This document shows, one piece after another, positions 26,484-36,700 of a stretch of 64,000 bases of DNA (position 1 is its first letter; every line of letters starts with the position of its first letter). The DNA lies in contig JAEUVD010000049.1 of the NCBI GenBank assembly GCA_016787065.1, positions 16,606 to 80,605 of the forward strand, written 5' to 3'. The DNA comes from Chitinophagaceae bacterium. Its GTDB lineage: Bacteria; Bacteroidota; Bacteroidia; Chitinophagales; Chitinophagaceae. The notes below the pieces were generated by a model. It was not told the DNA's origin. It saw only the letters and a list, made by a program, of their open reading frames with translations, and made no database searches. The position numbers and the translations under genes are program-made.

Positions 26484-28835
26484 ATGAAGTCTTACCAACG
26501 ATTTTTTCTTACGTACTTATTACTACTAATTTTTGGAAGTGCACAAGCGCAAACACTGGTTCAAACCATTCGAGGTACCGTTACCGACAAAATTCTACAA
26601 AAGCCGATACCGGGTGCTACCATACGTTTACTGACAGTAACAATGGGTGATCAAACAGATGAACAAGGAATGTTTTCTATACAAGGAGTTCCGGTAGGGG
26701 TGCATGCTATTGTAGTTTCCGCCTTGGGTTATAAGGAGGTAACCTTAAATAATTTGACACTCAATTCAGGTAAGGAACTTGTTCTGCAGGTTACCATGGA
26801 GGAGAAAATTATTGAAGGGAAGGAAGTGGTTATTAAAACCGCTAAGAAAAAAAATGTGCCGATCAATGATATGAGTTTGATTAGTGCACGATCGTTTAGT
26901 GTGGAAGAAACACAGAAATACGCTGCGGCGGTAAACGACCCTTCCCGTATGGCATCGAACTATCCGGGTGTGATGATGGCAGACGACGGTAATAATCAAA
27001 TTGTGATTCGTGGTAATTCGCCATCGGGTTTGTTATGGCGGATGGAAGGCGTAGATATTCCGAACCCAAATCATTTTGCATCCGCGGGAAGTAGTGGTGG
27101 CGGTATTAGCATTATTAGTTCTCAATTATTATCGAATTCCGATTTTGTTACTGGTGCGTTTTCATCGGAATACGGGAATGCTTTAAGTGGTGTTTTTGAT
27201 TTGAAATTGCGAAAGGGTAATAATAAAAAACGCGAGTATTCGTTACAAGCCGGTGTGTTGGGTTTGAATGCCGCAGCGGAAGGACCTTTTGCTTCGAACT
27301 ACAAAGGATCCTATCTTATTAATTATCGTTACTCAACCCTGAGTGTGTTATCGAAATCGGGTATTTTGGATATGGGGGCAGTTACTAACTTTCAGGATTT
27401 ATCATACAATATTTTCTTGCCAACCAAATCGATGGGAACCTTTACGTTGTTTAGTTTCGGTGGGTTAAGTGATCAGAATTATGATGCCAAAAAAGATAGC
27501 AGCACCTGGAAAAATTATGGCGATAGGTATAGCAGTAAATTTATTTCGAACACGGGTTTATGGGGTGCAACCCATTCGATTCATCTTGGTTCAAGCAATT
27601 TGCTTAAAACTTGTATCGCGTTTTCAAAAACCCGAAATGCTTATCATGTGGATTATACGCTTAACGACTATAACAATCAGCGTTTGTATGAACAGGATTT
27701 CCAAACACAAAAAATAACGTTAAGCAGTTCCCTCAATCATCGAGTAAATAGTCGATGGAATGTAAGAACCGGAGTGATAGGCAATGCCATTTGGTTTGAT
27801 TTTTTTGAGAAGTACAGACCGAAGGTTGATGATGCTATGAAAACCTCTATTAACACCAAAGCACAAACACAAAGTGTACAAGCATATTTACAAACGCAAT
27901 ATCGTATGAATGATAAACTAACGGCACAGGTTGGTTTACATGCCTTATCGTTGCTTCTCAATAACAGTTTTTCAGTAGAACCTCGTGCAGCACTTCGTTA
28001 CGAAATGAATGAAAAGCAAGTATTCTCTCTAGGCTATGGATTGCATAGTCAGTTACAAGGTTGGGGAATTTATTTTGCCAATGCAACCGATAGCTTCGGA
28101 CAAGCTACCATGCCCAACCGAAATCTTGGGTTTAGTAAAGCACATCATATTGTGTTTTCACAGCAATATAGTTTTCATAAAGATTTAAAATTGAAGACCG
28201 AATTTTATTATCAGCATTTATTTAATATACCGGTAAGTACTTTTGATACGAATACCATGTCGGCAATTAATCTGCAAAACGATTACGTAAGAGATCCGAT
28301 GGTTAACAAAGGCAAAGGGCGCAACTACGGACTGGAAATTTCGTTAGAGAAATATTTAAGTAAGCAATTTTATTACATGGCGTCGGCTTCGTTGTACACC
28401 GCTAAATACACGGCCTCGAATGGTAAGGAGTATAATTCGAAATTTAATGGCGGACAAATTTATAATCTTATAGCGGGTAAAGAATTTAGTTCAAAAAATC
28501 AACGAAGAACTTTCGGTCTCAATGTAAAAATGTTGTATGCCGGAGGCTACAGAACAACACCGGTGAATGTGGATGAATCGTTGAAACAAGAAACAACGGT
28601 GTATTATATGCAACAAAGTTTTACCGAGCAATTGCCGGCTTATTACCGTGGTGATATTCGTATCAGTATGAAATGGAATCGTAAACGATTTACCTCCACG
28701 CTTTCCTTGGATTTACAAAATGCTACCAACCGAAAAAATGTTTACGACCGTATGTATGATTTCAGCACGAAATCGGTGAAGTATGTTTACCAAACCGGTA
28801 TCATACCCATTTTAAATTATAAGATTGAATGGTAA
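26484..28835 (+). CDS. TonB-dependent outer-membrane receptor
   Basis: The protein has 783 aa. A signal peptide ends near AQAQ. A carboxypeptidase-D-regulatory-like N-terminal domain (GTVTDKILQKPIPGATIRLL, residues about 28-110) is followed by a plug (QIVIRGNSPSGLLWRMEGVD; EYGNALSGVFDLKLRKG) and a 22-strand-type barrel that ends with an aromatic-rich strand (YQTGIIPILNYKIEW). It has no STN domain of its own, so it relies on the preceding STN protein if it signals to FecR. The substrate is not evident; there is no SusD partner. The barrel length is short-to-normal for the family. Confidence 0.9.
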   Translation: MKSYQRFFLTYLLLLIFGSAQAQTLVQTIRGTVTDKILQKPIPGATIRLLTVTMGDQTDEQGMFSIQGVPVGVHAIVVSALGYKEVTLNNLTLNSGKELVLQVTMEEKIIEGKEVVIKTAKKKNVPINDMSLISARSFSVEETQKYAAAVNDPSRMASNYPGVMMADDGNNQIVIRGNSPSGLLWRMEGVDIPNPNHFASAGSSGGGISIISSQLLSNSDFVTGAFSSEYGNALSGVFDLKLRKGNNKKREYSLQAGVLGLNAAAEGPFASNYKGSYLINYRYSTLSVLSKSGILDMGAVTNFQDLSYNIFLPTKSMGTFTLFSFGGLSDQNYDAKKDSSTWKNYGDRYSSKFISNTGLWGATHSIHLGSSNLLKTCIAFSKTRNAYHVDYTLNDYNNQRLYEQDFQTQKITLSSSLNHRVNSRWNVRTGVIGNAIWFDFFEKYRPKVDDAMKTSINTKAQTQSVQAYLQTQYRMNDKLTAQVGLHALSLLLNNSFSVEPRAALRYEMNEKQVFSLGYGLHSQLQGWGIYFANATDSFGQATMPNRNLGFSKAHHIVFSQQYSFHKDLKLKTEFYYQHLFNIPVSTFDTNTMSAINLQNDYVRDPMVNKGKGRNYGLEISLEKYLSKQFYYMASASLYTAKYTASNGKEYNSKFNGGQIYNLIAGKEFSSKNQRRTFGLNVKMLYAGGYRTTPVNVDESLKQETTVYYMQQSFTEQLPAYYRGDIRISMKWNRKRFTSTLSLDLQNATNRKNVYDRMYDFSTKSVKYVYQTGIIPILNYKIEW

Positions 28836-28946
28836 CAAGATTCATGCTATTTTTTATCATTGTCTGAAATAAATTCAATCAAACTCTTAAAACAATTATG
28901 GGTATTGATTGTTAAAAGAAATCAATAAACACTCTACATTCTTTTA

Positions 28947-29107
28947 GAACGCGGATTTTTTAAGATTGTTATGATTAAATTGGATGAAAGATGTTATTAT
29001 GATTTTTGCCTTTGGCTTTAAGGTCAATATGCATGCAGATTTCGGAAGGATCCAGTTATTTCGATGAAATCAAAATTGATCTTAATAATCTTAAAAAATC
29101 AGCGTTC
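28947..29107. repeat. Inverted-repeat element, copy 1
   Basis: The left arm GAACGCGGATTTTTTAAG... (28947-28976) and the right arm ending ...AAAAAATCAGCGTTC (29087-29107) are inverted copies with one mismatch over the outer 21 bp and weaker similarity further in. They enclose about 110 bp of non-coding DNA. The same arm sequence recurs at 39637-39917 and 41631-41769. No transposase is linked, so it is a MITE- or REP-like non-autonomous element. Confidence 0.7.
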
Positions 29108-29132
29108 TATAATTATGTCGAACAATAGTAAT

Positions 29133-29140
29133 TATTTTTG
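29133..29140 (+). promoter_or_regulatory. -7 promoter element of the DUF421 gene
   Basis: TATTTTTG matches TAnnTTTG exactly and ends 4 bp before the ATG, so the mRNA would be leaderless or almost so. Confidence 0.4.
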
Positions 29141-29144
29141 AGCT

Positions 29145-29675
29145 ATGTTACAAGCTCTCATTGGTAATCCGTCTGAATTTTGGATCATTGTTATTCGTTG
29201 CTTGGCGGTATATATTTTCATGTTACTCGCCCTTCGAATTTTTGGTAAGAAAGAAATTGCTCAACTTTCTATATCCGATTTTATATTCATTATTCTGATT
29301 GGTAATAGTGTTCAGAATGCCATGGTTGGCAGCGATAATAGTTTGGTTGGAGGCATGGTGGCCGCTCTAATGTTGTTTATTTTTAACGCACTCTTGAAAA
29401 TAGGATTACGCAATAGAAAGGTGAATGCCTTTTTACAAGGCAAACCCGTTTTATTAATTTTTGAAGGGAAGCTGATTCAGGAGAACTTAAACAAGTCTGG
29501 TATCAATGAAGAAGAAATTGAAGCTGTTATTCGGGAACATGGTTTGGCTTCGGTAGAAGACGTTGGTTTGGGTGTTATGGAAGTTGATGGCAATATTAGT
29601 ATTGTTGGGAATGAACAAGTAATTAGAAAAACACGGTTGAAAAAAATTAAAGGATTCAATCGAGGCAATGCTTGA
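29145..29675 (+). CDS. DUF421 (YetF-like) membrane protein
   Basis: The protein has 176 aa. Three hydrophobic helices lie in residues 10-85 (VIRCLAVYIFMLLALRIFG; ISDFIFIILIGNSVQNAM, the family hallmark). A small cytoplasmic beta domain follows (VLIFEGKLIQENLNKSGINE), the DUF421/YetF module. The family is linked to envelope or spore physiology in other phyla, and no biochemical role is established. It is convergent with tdk; only 27 bp separate the stops, with a small GCTTGA/TCAAGC hairpin at 29670-29686. Confidence 0.85.
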   Translation: MLQALIGNPSEFWIIVIRCLAVYIFMLLALRIFGKKEIAQLSISDFIFIILIGNSVQNAMVGSDNSLVGGMVAALMLFIFNALLKIGLRNRKVNAFLQGKPVLLIFEGKLIQENLNKSGINEEEIEAVIREHGLASVEDVGLGVMEVDGNISIVGNEQVIRKTRLKKIKGFNRGNA

Positions 29676-29702
29676 CTGTATCAAGCAACATGGTGTTTTT
29701 GT

Positions 29703-30266
29703 TTAGCTGTGGTAACAGGTTCGGCAACGAGGTTCGTAAACGTCTTTTTCTCCCAATACTACCGTAGCATCTGATACCGTTTTTCGGTACGAATAGCTTG
29801 CCATATCGCCACAAACCATACAGATAGCATGGAGTTTGGTTACGTAATCGGCCATAGCCAGGGCTTGCGGCATGGGGCCAAACGGACGGCCAAGAAAATC
29901 CATATCCAAACCGGCTACAATTACACGAATCCCTCTACTCGCCAAGGTTTCTGCAACAACAGGCATTTCCACATCAAAAAATTGTGCTTCATCAATGCCA
30001 ACCACATCCACTTCTTGTGCTAATAATAGTATTTGTTGCGAATTTTCAACCGGAGTGCTGGGTATGCGATTGTCGTTGTGCGAAACTATATCCAACGCAT
30101 CATAGCGCGTATCTACTGTGGGTTTAAAAATTTCAACTTTTAAATTCGCAATTTGAGCTCGTTTTAACCTACGAATAAGCTCCTCGGTTTTACCGCTAAA
30201 CATAGAGCCACAAATGACTTCAATCCATCCGCGTTTGCTGTTTCGTATGTTTGGTTCAATAAACAA
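29703..30266 (-). CDS. tdk: Thymidine kinase, type II
   Basis: The protein has 187 aa and phosphorylates thymidine for nucleotide salvage. The P-loop is GSMFSGKT (residues 20-27), the Walker-B-like segment is [11 protein letters not shown], the lasso region is [16 protein letters not shown], and the structural zinc site has two Cys pairs (CMVC and CRTC). The start is TTG at 30264-30266: no ATG lies upstream of the P-loop, and the resulting [20 protein letters not shown] matches the N-terminus usual in Bacteroidota. It is divergent from the S46 peptidase gene, with 94 bp between starts. Confidence 0.95.
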   Translation of the reverse strand: MFIEPNIRNSKRGWIEVICGSMFSGKTEELIRRLKRAQIANLKVEIFKPTVDTRYDALDIVSHNDNRIPSTPVENSQQILLLAQEVDVVGIDEAQFFDVEMPVVAETLASRGIRVIVAGLDMDFLGRPFGPMPQALAMADYVTKLHAICMVCGDMASYSYRKTVSDATVVLGEKDVYEPRCRTCYHS

Positions 30267-30307
30267 GGTTAATCCCTTTAAATTACGATGAACGCGAATT
30301 TAATAGT

Positions 30308-30337
30308 TTTGAAAGAAAGGAAAATTAAATACTTTAG
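30308..30337 (+). promoter_or_regulatory. Promoter of the S46 peptidase gene
   Basis: The -33 TTTG (30308-30311) and -7 TACTTTAG (30330-30337; one mismatch to TAnnTTTG) are separated by 18 bp, and the ATG is 23 bp downstream. This is a near-consensus Bacteroidota promoter. Confidence 0.55.
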
Positions 30338-30360
30338 CAACCTGACTTAAACTTATTCAC

Positions 30361-32481
30361 ATGCGAAATTTAGGTGTACTTCTCCTGATGGTGTTTATCG
30401 CACCCCTAGCACAGGCCAAAGAAGGAATGTGGCTTCCGTTTTTATTAGAACAAATGAATGAGAAGGACATGCGTTCGATGGGTATGAAAATAAAAGCGCG
30501 TGATATTTATGATATTAATGAGGGTAGTTTGAAAGATGCCATTGTAATTTTTGGCAGTGGTTGTACCGCCGAAGTTATTTCCGAGAAAGGACTCATACTT
30601 ACCAATCATCATTGCGGTTATGGAACGGTTCAAGGATTGAGTAGTGTAGAGCATAATTACCTTACACAGGGTTTTTGGGCCAAGAATCATCAGGAAGAAT
30701 TGCCTTGTCCGGGTTTAACCGTAACCTTCATAGTACGCATCGACGATGTTACAGAACAAGTTAAACAGGGTATACAAGAATCTATGGAAGATTCAATACA
30801 GTCGAAATTAATCCAAGCCAATATTACCCAACTCGAAAAACAGAAAAAGGCTGAAACCGGATATGATGTGTTGATAAAATCGTTCTTTTCGGATAATGAA
30901 TATTACTGTTTTATCATGGAGAAATTTACCGATATACGGTTAGTTGGATTTCCTCCGAATGGCATTGGTAAATTTGGTGGTGATACAGATAACTGGGCAT
31001 GGCCGCGGCATACCGGTGATTTTGGGGTGTTCAGAATTTATGCGAATAAGGAGAATAAACCTGCAGTGTACAGTGCCGAAAACGTACCATTCAAACCGCG
31101 TCGCTCCTTCGCTATTAATATTGAAGGGATAGAAGAAAATGATTTTACATGGGTATATGGTTTCCCGGGTCGTACTACCGAGTATCTTAGTAGTGCCGGT
31201 GTTCGGGAGGTTATGGAAACTACCGATCCGATTCGCATTGCTTATCGCGAAAAGCGTTTAGCTATTATGAAGGATGCCATGTCGAAAGATGAAAAGACCT
31301 TTATTCAATATGCATCCAAGCAAGCATCAATAGCCAATTATTGGAAGAAATGGAAAGGAGAGTTGCTTGGCTTAACTAAGAATAATGCCATTGAAAAGAA
31401 GAAGCAAGAGGAAGCTCAATTTATGCAATGGGTTAATAACGATGCTAACCGAATAGCACAATATGGACAACTCCTTTCGAACTTAGAAGACTGTTACTCT
31501 AAACAACAACAGGCTGTGGCCAAAAATGAACATTATAATGAAGGCGTTTGGGCCTGTGAACTCTTGAAAAAAGCTTCCCTGTTACGTGATATCCATGATG
31601 CGTTAGATACGCTGAGTGATTGGGGGCTAACAGAAAAATATGTCAAAGATTTATCCGCTTTTTACAAGCAAATTAATAAAACTACCGATTATGCTTTTGG
31701 TAAAGAATTGCTCACTGATGCGTTAAATGCTATGTATCCCAACGATCATCTTAACGTAGAAAATTTGTTAGATGCCCTGTTTCAAAAATCGATACTAAGT
31801 TCAGAAGAGAATTTAAAACGATTGCTCGCTATAAAAGATAAATCTATTATTAAATCGGAGATAGAAAAAGATATTGCGTACAAAACCTTTATTTATTTTG
31901 ATACTGATCAGAAGAATAATTTAACACAGTTAAGAGAATCACAGCAAAAAATTACGGGGTTGTACAAGAAGTATATTAAGGCACTTCGCGAGTTTAAAGA
32001 GGGTAAGCAATTTTATCCGGATGCCAATTCCACTTTGCGTGTAACTTACGGAAACATTCAGGGTGTTGAAGCGCAAGATGGTATGTTGTATCATTGGCAA
32101 ACTACCTTGGATGGCGCTATCGCGAAAAATAATCCAAACGTAACAGAGTTCAAGATTCCTCAAAAACTGATCGATTTATTCCACACTAAAGATTTTGGCG
32201 ATTATAGTATAGAAAAAGAAAATGGCGAGAAAACAGTGCCTCTGGCTTTTCTTGCTACGAATCATACTACAGGAGGTAATTCCGGTAGTCCGGTAATTAA
32301 TGCTCGAGGCGAATTAATCGGAACTAATTTTGATCGGATTTGGGAAGGTACCATGAGTGATGTTATGTATGATATCAATCTTTGTCGTAACATTACCCTT
32401 GATATTCGCTACACCTTATTTATCATTGAGAAATTTGGAGAAGCACGATGGTTAATCGATGAAATGAATATTGTGAAATAG
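30361..32481 (+). CDS. S46 dipeptidyl-peptidase, DPP11-like (Asp/Glu-specific)
   Basis: The protein has 706 aa with a signal peptide (MRNLGVLLLMVFIAPLAQA). It is a periplasmic serine exopeptidase that removes N-terminal dipeptides, supplying peptides to asaccharolytic metabolism. The chymotrypsin-fold parts are TNHHCGY (residues 81-87, catalytic His), GGDTDNWAWPRHTGDF (catalytic Asp) and GNSGSP with catalytic S641. R659 (in NFDRIWEG) lies 18 residues after the Ser, exactly the spacing of Ser655 and Arg673 in Porphyromonas DPP11, where Arg reads an acidic P1 residue; DPP7 has Gly there. The central helical domain (residues about 270-560) is also present. It is monocistronic with its own promoter. 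Confidence 0.93.
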   Translation: MRNLGVLLLMVFIAPLAQAKEGMWLPFLLEQMNEKDMRSMGMKIKARDIYDINEGSLKDAIVIFGSGCTAEVISEKGLILTNHHCGYGTVQGLSSVEHNYLTQGFWAKNHQEELPCPGLTVTFIVRIDDVTEQVKQGIQESMEDSIQSKLIQANITQLEKQKKAETGYDVLIKSFFSDNEYYCFIMEKFTDIRLVGFPPNGIGKFGGDTDNWAWPRHTGDFGVFRIYANKENKPAVYSAENVPFKPRRSFAINIEGIEENDFTWVYGFPGRTTEYLSSAGVREVMETTDPIRIAYREKRLAIMKDAMSKDEKTFIQYASKQASIANYWKKWKGELLGLTKNNAIEKKKQEEAQFMQWVNNDANRIAQYGQLLSNLEDCYSKQQQAVAKNEHYNEGVWACELLKKASLLRDIHDALDTLSDWGLTEKYVKDLSAFYKQINKTTDYAFGKELLTDALNAMYPNDHLNVENLLDALFQKSILSSEENLKRLLAIKDKSIIKSEIEKDIAYKTFIYFDTDQKNNLTQLRESQQKITGLYKKYIKALREFKEGKQFYPDANSTLRVTYGNIQGVEAQDGMLYHWQTTLDGAIAKNNPNVTEFKIPQKLIDLFHTKDFGDYSIEKENGEKTVPLAFLATNHTTGGNSGSPVINARGELIGTNFDRIWEGTMSDVMYDINLCRNITLDIRYTLFIIEKFGEARWLIDEMNIVK

Positions 32482-32589
32482 ATTTATTTAAAGCCTTGAA
32501 AGCAAAGAACGATACTATAGCATGTAATTCAAAGAACAGGGTCTGAAATTGCTTTTTGAAAACAAAATGGAATCAATAAAATAATACGA

Positions 32590-33414
32590 ATGAGTGTTCA
32601 TAACGATAATAAAGAGTTTAAAAAGATAACAACCCACGCCTTGTTAGCTATGAAGCAACGAGGAGAGAAGATATCGATGTTGACAGCCTATGATTTTTCG
32701 ATGGCTCAAATTTTAGATGATGCGGGTATTGATATTTTATTGGTTGGCGATAGTGCTAGTAATGTTATGGCAGGGCACGAAACAACGCTTCCGATTACAT
32801 TAGATCAAATGATTTATCATGCCTCATCGGTTATACGGGCTGTAGAACGCTCCTTGGTGGTAGTAGATCTACCTTTTGGTTCGTATCAAGGTAATTCAAA
32901 GGAGGCCTTGAATAGCGCCATTCGCATCATGAAAGAGGCTGGCGCACATTCAATAAAAATGGAAGGTGGTATTGAAATTATTGAGTCGGTAAAACGTATT
33001 ATTTCGGCTGGTGTACCCGTTATGGGTCATTTAGGATTAACACCACAAAGCATATATAAATTTGGAACGTACACCGTGCGAGCAAAAGAAGAAGCCGAAG
33101 CGGAAGAGTTAATCAATAATGCTCATTTGTTAGAAGAGGCTGGTTGCTTCGCCATTGTTTTAGAAAAAATTCCGGCAACCTTAGGAAAGCGTGTTGCGGA
33201 AGAAATTAAAATACCGATTATTGGTATTGGTGCGGGAAAACATGTTGACGGACAAGTGTTGGTTATGCATGATATGCTTGGAATCAATAAGGAATTCAGT
33301 CCTCGGTTTTTACGTCGTTACCTGAATTTATACGATCAGATATTGGATGCTACACGTCGCTATATTCAAGATGTGAAATCGGAAGACTTCCCCAATGAAA
33401 AGGAGCAATACTAA
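32590..33414 (+). CDS. panB: 3-methyl-2-oxobutanoate hydroxymethyltransferase
   Basis: The protein has 274 aa and makes ketopantoate from 2-oxoisovalerate and methylene-tetrahydrofolate, the first step of pantothenate/CoA synthesis. Family features are [37 protein letters not shown] (metal and substrate loop), [14 protein letters not shown] and GHLGLTPQS, with the C-terminal [19 protein letters not shown]. It is full length. It stands alone between the S46 peptidase and the M4 protease; panC and panD are not nearby. Confidence 0.96.
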   Translation: MSVHNDNKEFKKITTHALLAMKQRGEKISMLTAYDFSMAQILDDAGIDILLVGDSASNVMAGHETTLPITLDQMIYHASSVIRAVERSLVVVDLPFGSYQGNSKEALNSAIRIMKEAGAHSIKMEGGIEIIESVKRIISAGVPVMGHLGLTPQSIYKFGTYTVRAKEEAEAEELINNAHLLEEAGCFAIVLEKIPATLGKRVAEEIKIPIIGIGAGKHVDGQVLVMHDMLGINKEFSPRFLRRYLNLYDQILDATRRYIQDVKSEDFPNEKEQY

Positions 33415-33751
33415 CGGACCGTAAGCTAGTACTATTATTAGATTTCCATATCAGAGTATTGTATTCAAAATGCAAGGATACAACGCCCCATTTGTATTGA
33501 ATCAGGTAAACTTCTATGTTTCAAAAAAACATAAAGGGAAGGAATTCGAATTGAAATGGTATTACATTTTCCGTCAGAATTCCTGAAAAATTCCACTTTG
33601 AAGCATTGTTGTAGTGTCATCAAACCATTCATTTAAAAAATACAACGGTTCATTGTTCTTTTTATACGCTTACATAAACAAAATTTCAACGCAAGTTTAA
33701 TTCCATAGAGTTTTGGGACTGAATTAGAATTTAACCATAAAAAATTAAATC
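33415..33751 (+). other. Gene-free interval before the M4 protease
   Basis: The 337 bp hold no coding frame. I see no strong terminator or complete promoter. The last 30 bp are A/T-rich (ACCATAAAAAATTAAATC), as is usual before Bacteroidota start codons. Confidence 0.45.
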
Positions 33752-36700
33752 ATGACAGCCAACTTCTCCCAAAAAACAGCGCAACGAATACGTTCTTTTC
33801 GTGCGTTATTCTTACTCGTGAGCTGTGTGTTGACTTTACAACTACACGCTCAAAAACGAGAAGCATTCAGTGAAATTAAAACCTGGTGCGAACCATTTAA
33901 ATCGATTGAATTCTTGCAATTTAAAGAATCCTCTAAGGTTTCATCCGATGAGTTTCTACTTCATGCCGGCGAATGGCTGAATTTACCAACGGAAACTGAA
34001 ATGAAATTACTCGATACACGAACCGATGAATATGGTATTACACATCGGAAATATCAACAGTACTATAAGAATGTTCCGGTGATGGGTGGCGAAATGATTC
34101 TGAATGAAAAGAATGGCCGTTTACTGTACATCAATGGCATGTATATGACTGTTTCCCAATCGAAGGCTACACCCGAAATTAATCAGGAGGAAGCATTCAA
34201 ACGTTCGTTGTCACATATTAACGCCACAGACTATACTTGGCTCGATCATCATCAGGAGGATAGTACTGCAACCAACACCCATACACATGAAAAACCAACC
34301 GGGGAACTCTGGTGGGTAAGCAATATGGCCGCTACACCGGAAGAACGCACATACACCCTTGGTTGGAAATATCGTATCACCGTTCATACCCAATTAGAAT
34401 CGCATGATGTTTATTTGAATGCTACTACCGGTGAATTGTTACTTAAAATTCCTTTACAATGGAGCTGCTCTGCCGGTACTTGTCAGACTTTATGGAACGG
34501 ACAAAAAACGATTTCCACGAAGTTTCAAACCAATACCTATATTATGAAAAACGATTGTAATTCAGCTAATATTTATATCCGAAATGCTAATAACGACTTT
34601 AGTACGATAACCGATTATACTGATGTAGATAATAATTGGCCGAGTACTACGTTAGGTAAATACGTTGGACAAACGATGTGGTCGATGGAACGTACCCGTG
34701 ATTATTATGCAACCGTACATAATCGTTTAGGGTATGACTCCGCAGGTTTTGACTTTAATGTGTACCTGAATCCTGGATTCGTAGATAATGCCTATTTTGA
34801 TAGCGGTAGCGACATAATTAAATTTGGAGGTAATGCGCAAGGTGATAGTGCTGTAGTGGCGTTAGATATTGCTGGTCATGAAGCCACACATGGTTTTGTA
34901 CACTTTACATCGAATCTTGCCTATTCCAACCAACCGGGTGCTTTGAATGAATCCTTTGCAGATATTTTTGGAGAAATGGTAGAACGTCATGCCTTAGGTA
35001 CGCATGATTGGATGCTGGGGACTGATATTTATATGGGAGCGTTTCGTAATATGGCTAATCCAAACCAATTCAATCATCCAGATACCTATTATGGTTCCAA
35101 CTATTATGTGGGAAGTTGGGACTATGGAGGTGTTCATGTTAACAGTGGTGTTCAAAATTATTGGTTCTATTTATTAGTAAATGGAGGAAGTGGTGTGAAC
35201 GATGATTTGTATGCGTACAATGTTACCGGCATAGGTTATACAAAGGCAAGAAACCTTGCCTATCAAACCATGATTGGGCTAACATCGAACGCCAATTTTA
35301 GTAGTTCTAAAGATTTATCGATTGCTATTGCCACTAATCTTTACGGACAATGCAGTGCTGAAGTGATGGCGGTTAGAAAAGCTTGGGCTGCTGTTGGCGT
35401 TGGCGATACATTTTCTGTTTATGAAACGCTTAATACCGTAACCGTTTCGGCTAGTAGCACGAATGTTTGTTCAGGTGCTGCCGTAACTTTAACCGCTTCA
35501 GGAGCTAATTTATATACCTATGCTCCATCACAAGGTACAGGTGCTGTTTATACTGTTTATCCAACCGCCACTACAACCTATACCGTTACCGGCACTAACC
35601 CGATTGGTAGTTGTGGAGGAACAACAACAATTACTATTACGGTTGCTAAAAACCCTGTAATTACAGCAACTGTATCGGATAATTCTCTTTGTGCAGGGGA
35701 ATCGTCTGTTCTTAATGCCTCCATATCTTCTGTATATGATACCTTATCTACAATATACACAGGTTGGTATGATACAGAAGCGCAACAATTCGATTTAACT
35801 GCAAATCAAGCAGTAACCCTACGTGCACTTAATATGAACTTAAGTTATGTTACTCAGGTAAAAGTATGGTATAAGTTTGGTGGCACGAATGGCGCTAATA
35901 TTACCAGTTCTGCTGGTTGGACGCCTTGGGGAGGAATTATTAATGTTATTCCGGCAGGACAAGGGAATAAATCTTTCGTGCAACTTCCGTATGCTTTAAA
36001 TCTTTCTGCCGGCCAAACCGTAGCCATTCTTGTTGCAACAAATGGCTATATTAATGTTGAAACAGGTAGCAGCCAAAATCCGATGATTTTTCAGGATGGT
36101 AATATTAGTGTTAAACAAGGTGTTTACGGTACAGGCTTCAATGGAACCTTTGATTTACATTTCACACTCGGCGTATTTAATGGCGATGTAATTTATAATG
36201 TTCAACTAGCAAGTTACTCGTGGACACCCTCAGCAACTTTATCTTCCTCCAGTATTTTTAATCCAACATGTACACCAACTGCCACTACAACGTATACGGT
36301 AACAGCAGCTACAAGTAGTGGCTGTACCTCAACCGCATCTAAAACAGTTTATGTAAATGCTAAACCGCAAATACAATCGGTAGTAACCGGTGCAAGTCCT
36401 TTGTGTGCGGGTGCTTCAACTACCATAACAGCTAACGCCTTATCGTCGGAATTCGATCAGCTTATTACAAGCGCTACATCCAGTAATTATTCTGGAGGTG
36501 CAGCCTTTAATGTTACAACAACGAAAGCCATTAGTATTAACAGTTTTAGTATAATTACCGATAATAGCACTCAAGCCGAAATATGGTTCAAAGTAGGTGG
36601 TTATGGCGGTACTGATTTTACTACTTCTAGTGGTTGGACAAAACTTGGTAATACGATTTCTTTCTCGCCACTTGGTTTAGGTACGTTTACAAATGTATTT

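Larger units (their letters stand above)
28836..29144 (+). other. Intergenic 309 bp holding an inverted-repeat element
   Basis: Apart from the repeat pair at 28947-29107 and the -7 element at 29133-29140 I see no gene or RNA here. Confidence 0.5.

Noticed and set aside
33415..33751. Possible small RNA gene or riboswitch before the M4 protease
   Set aside because: No stable hairpin set, conserved core or T-run is visible in this A/T-rich interval.
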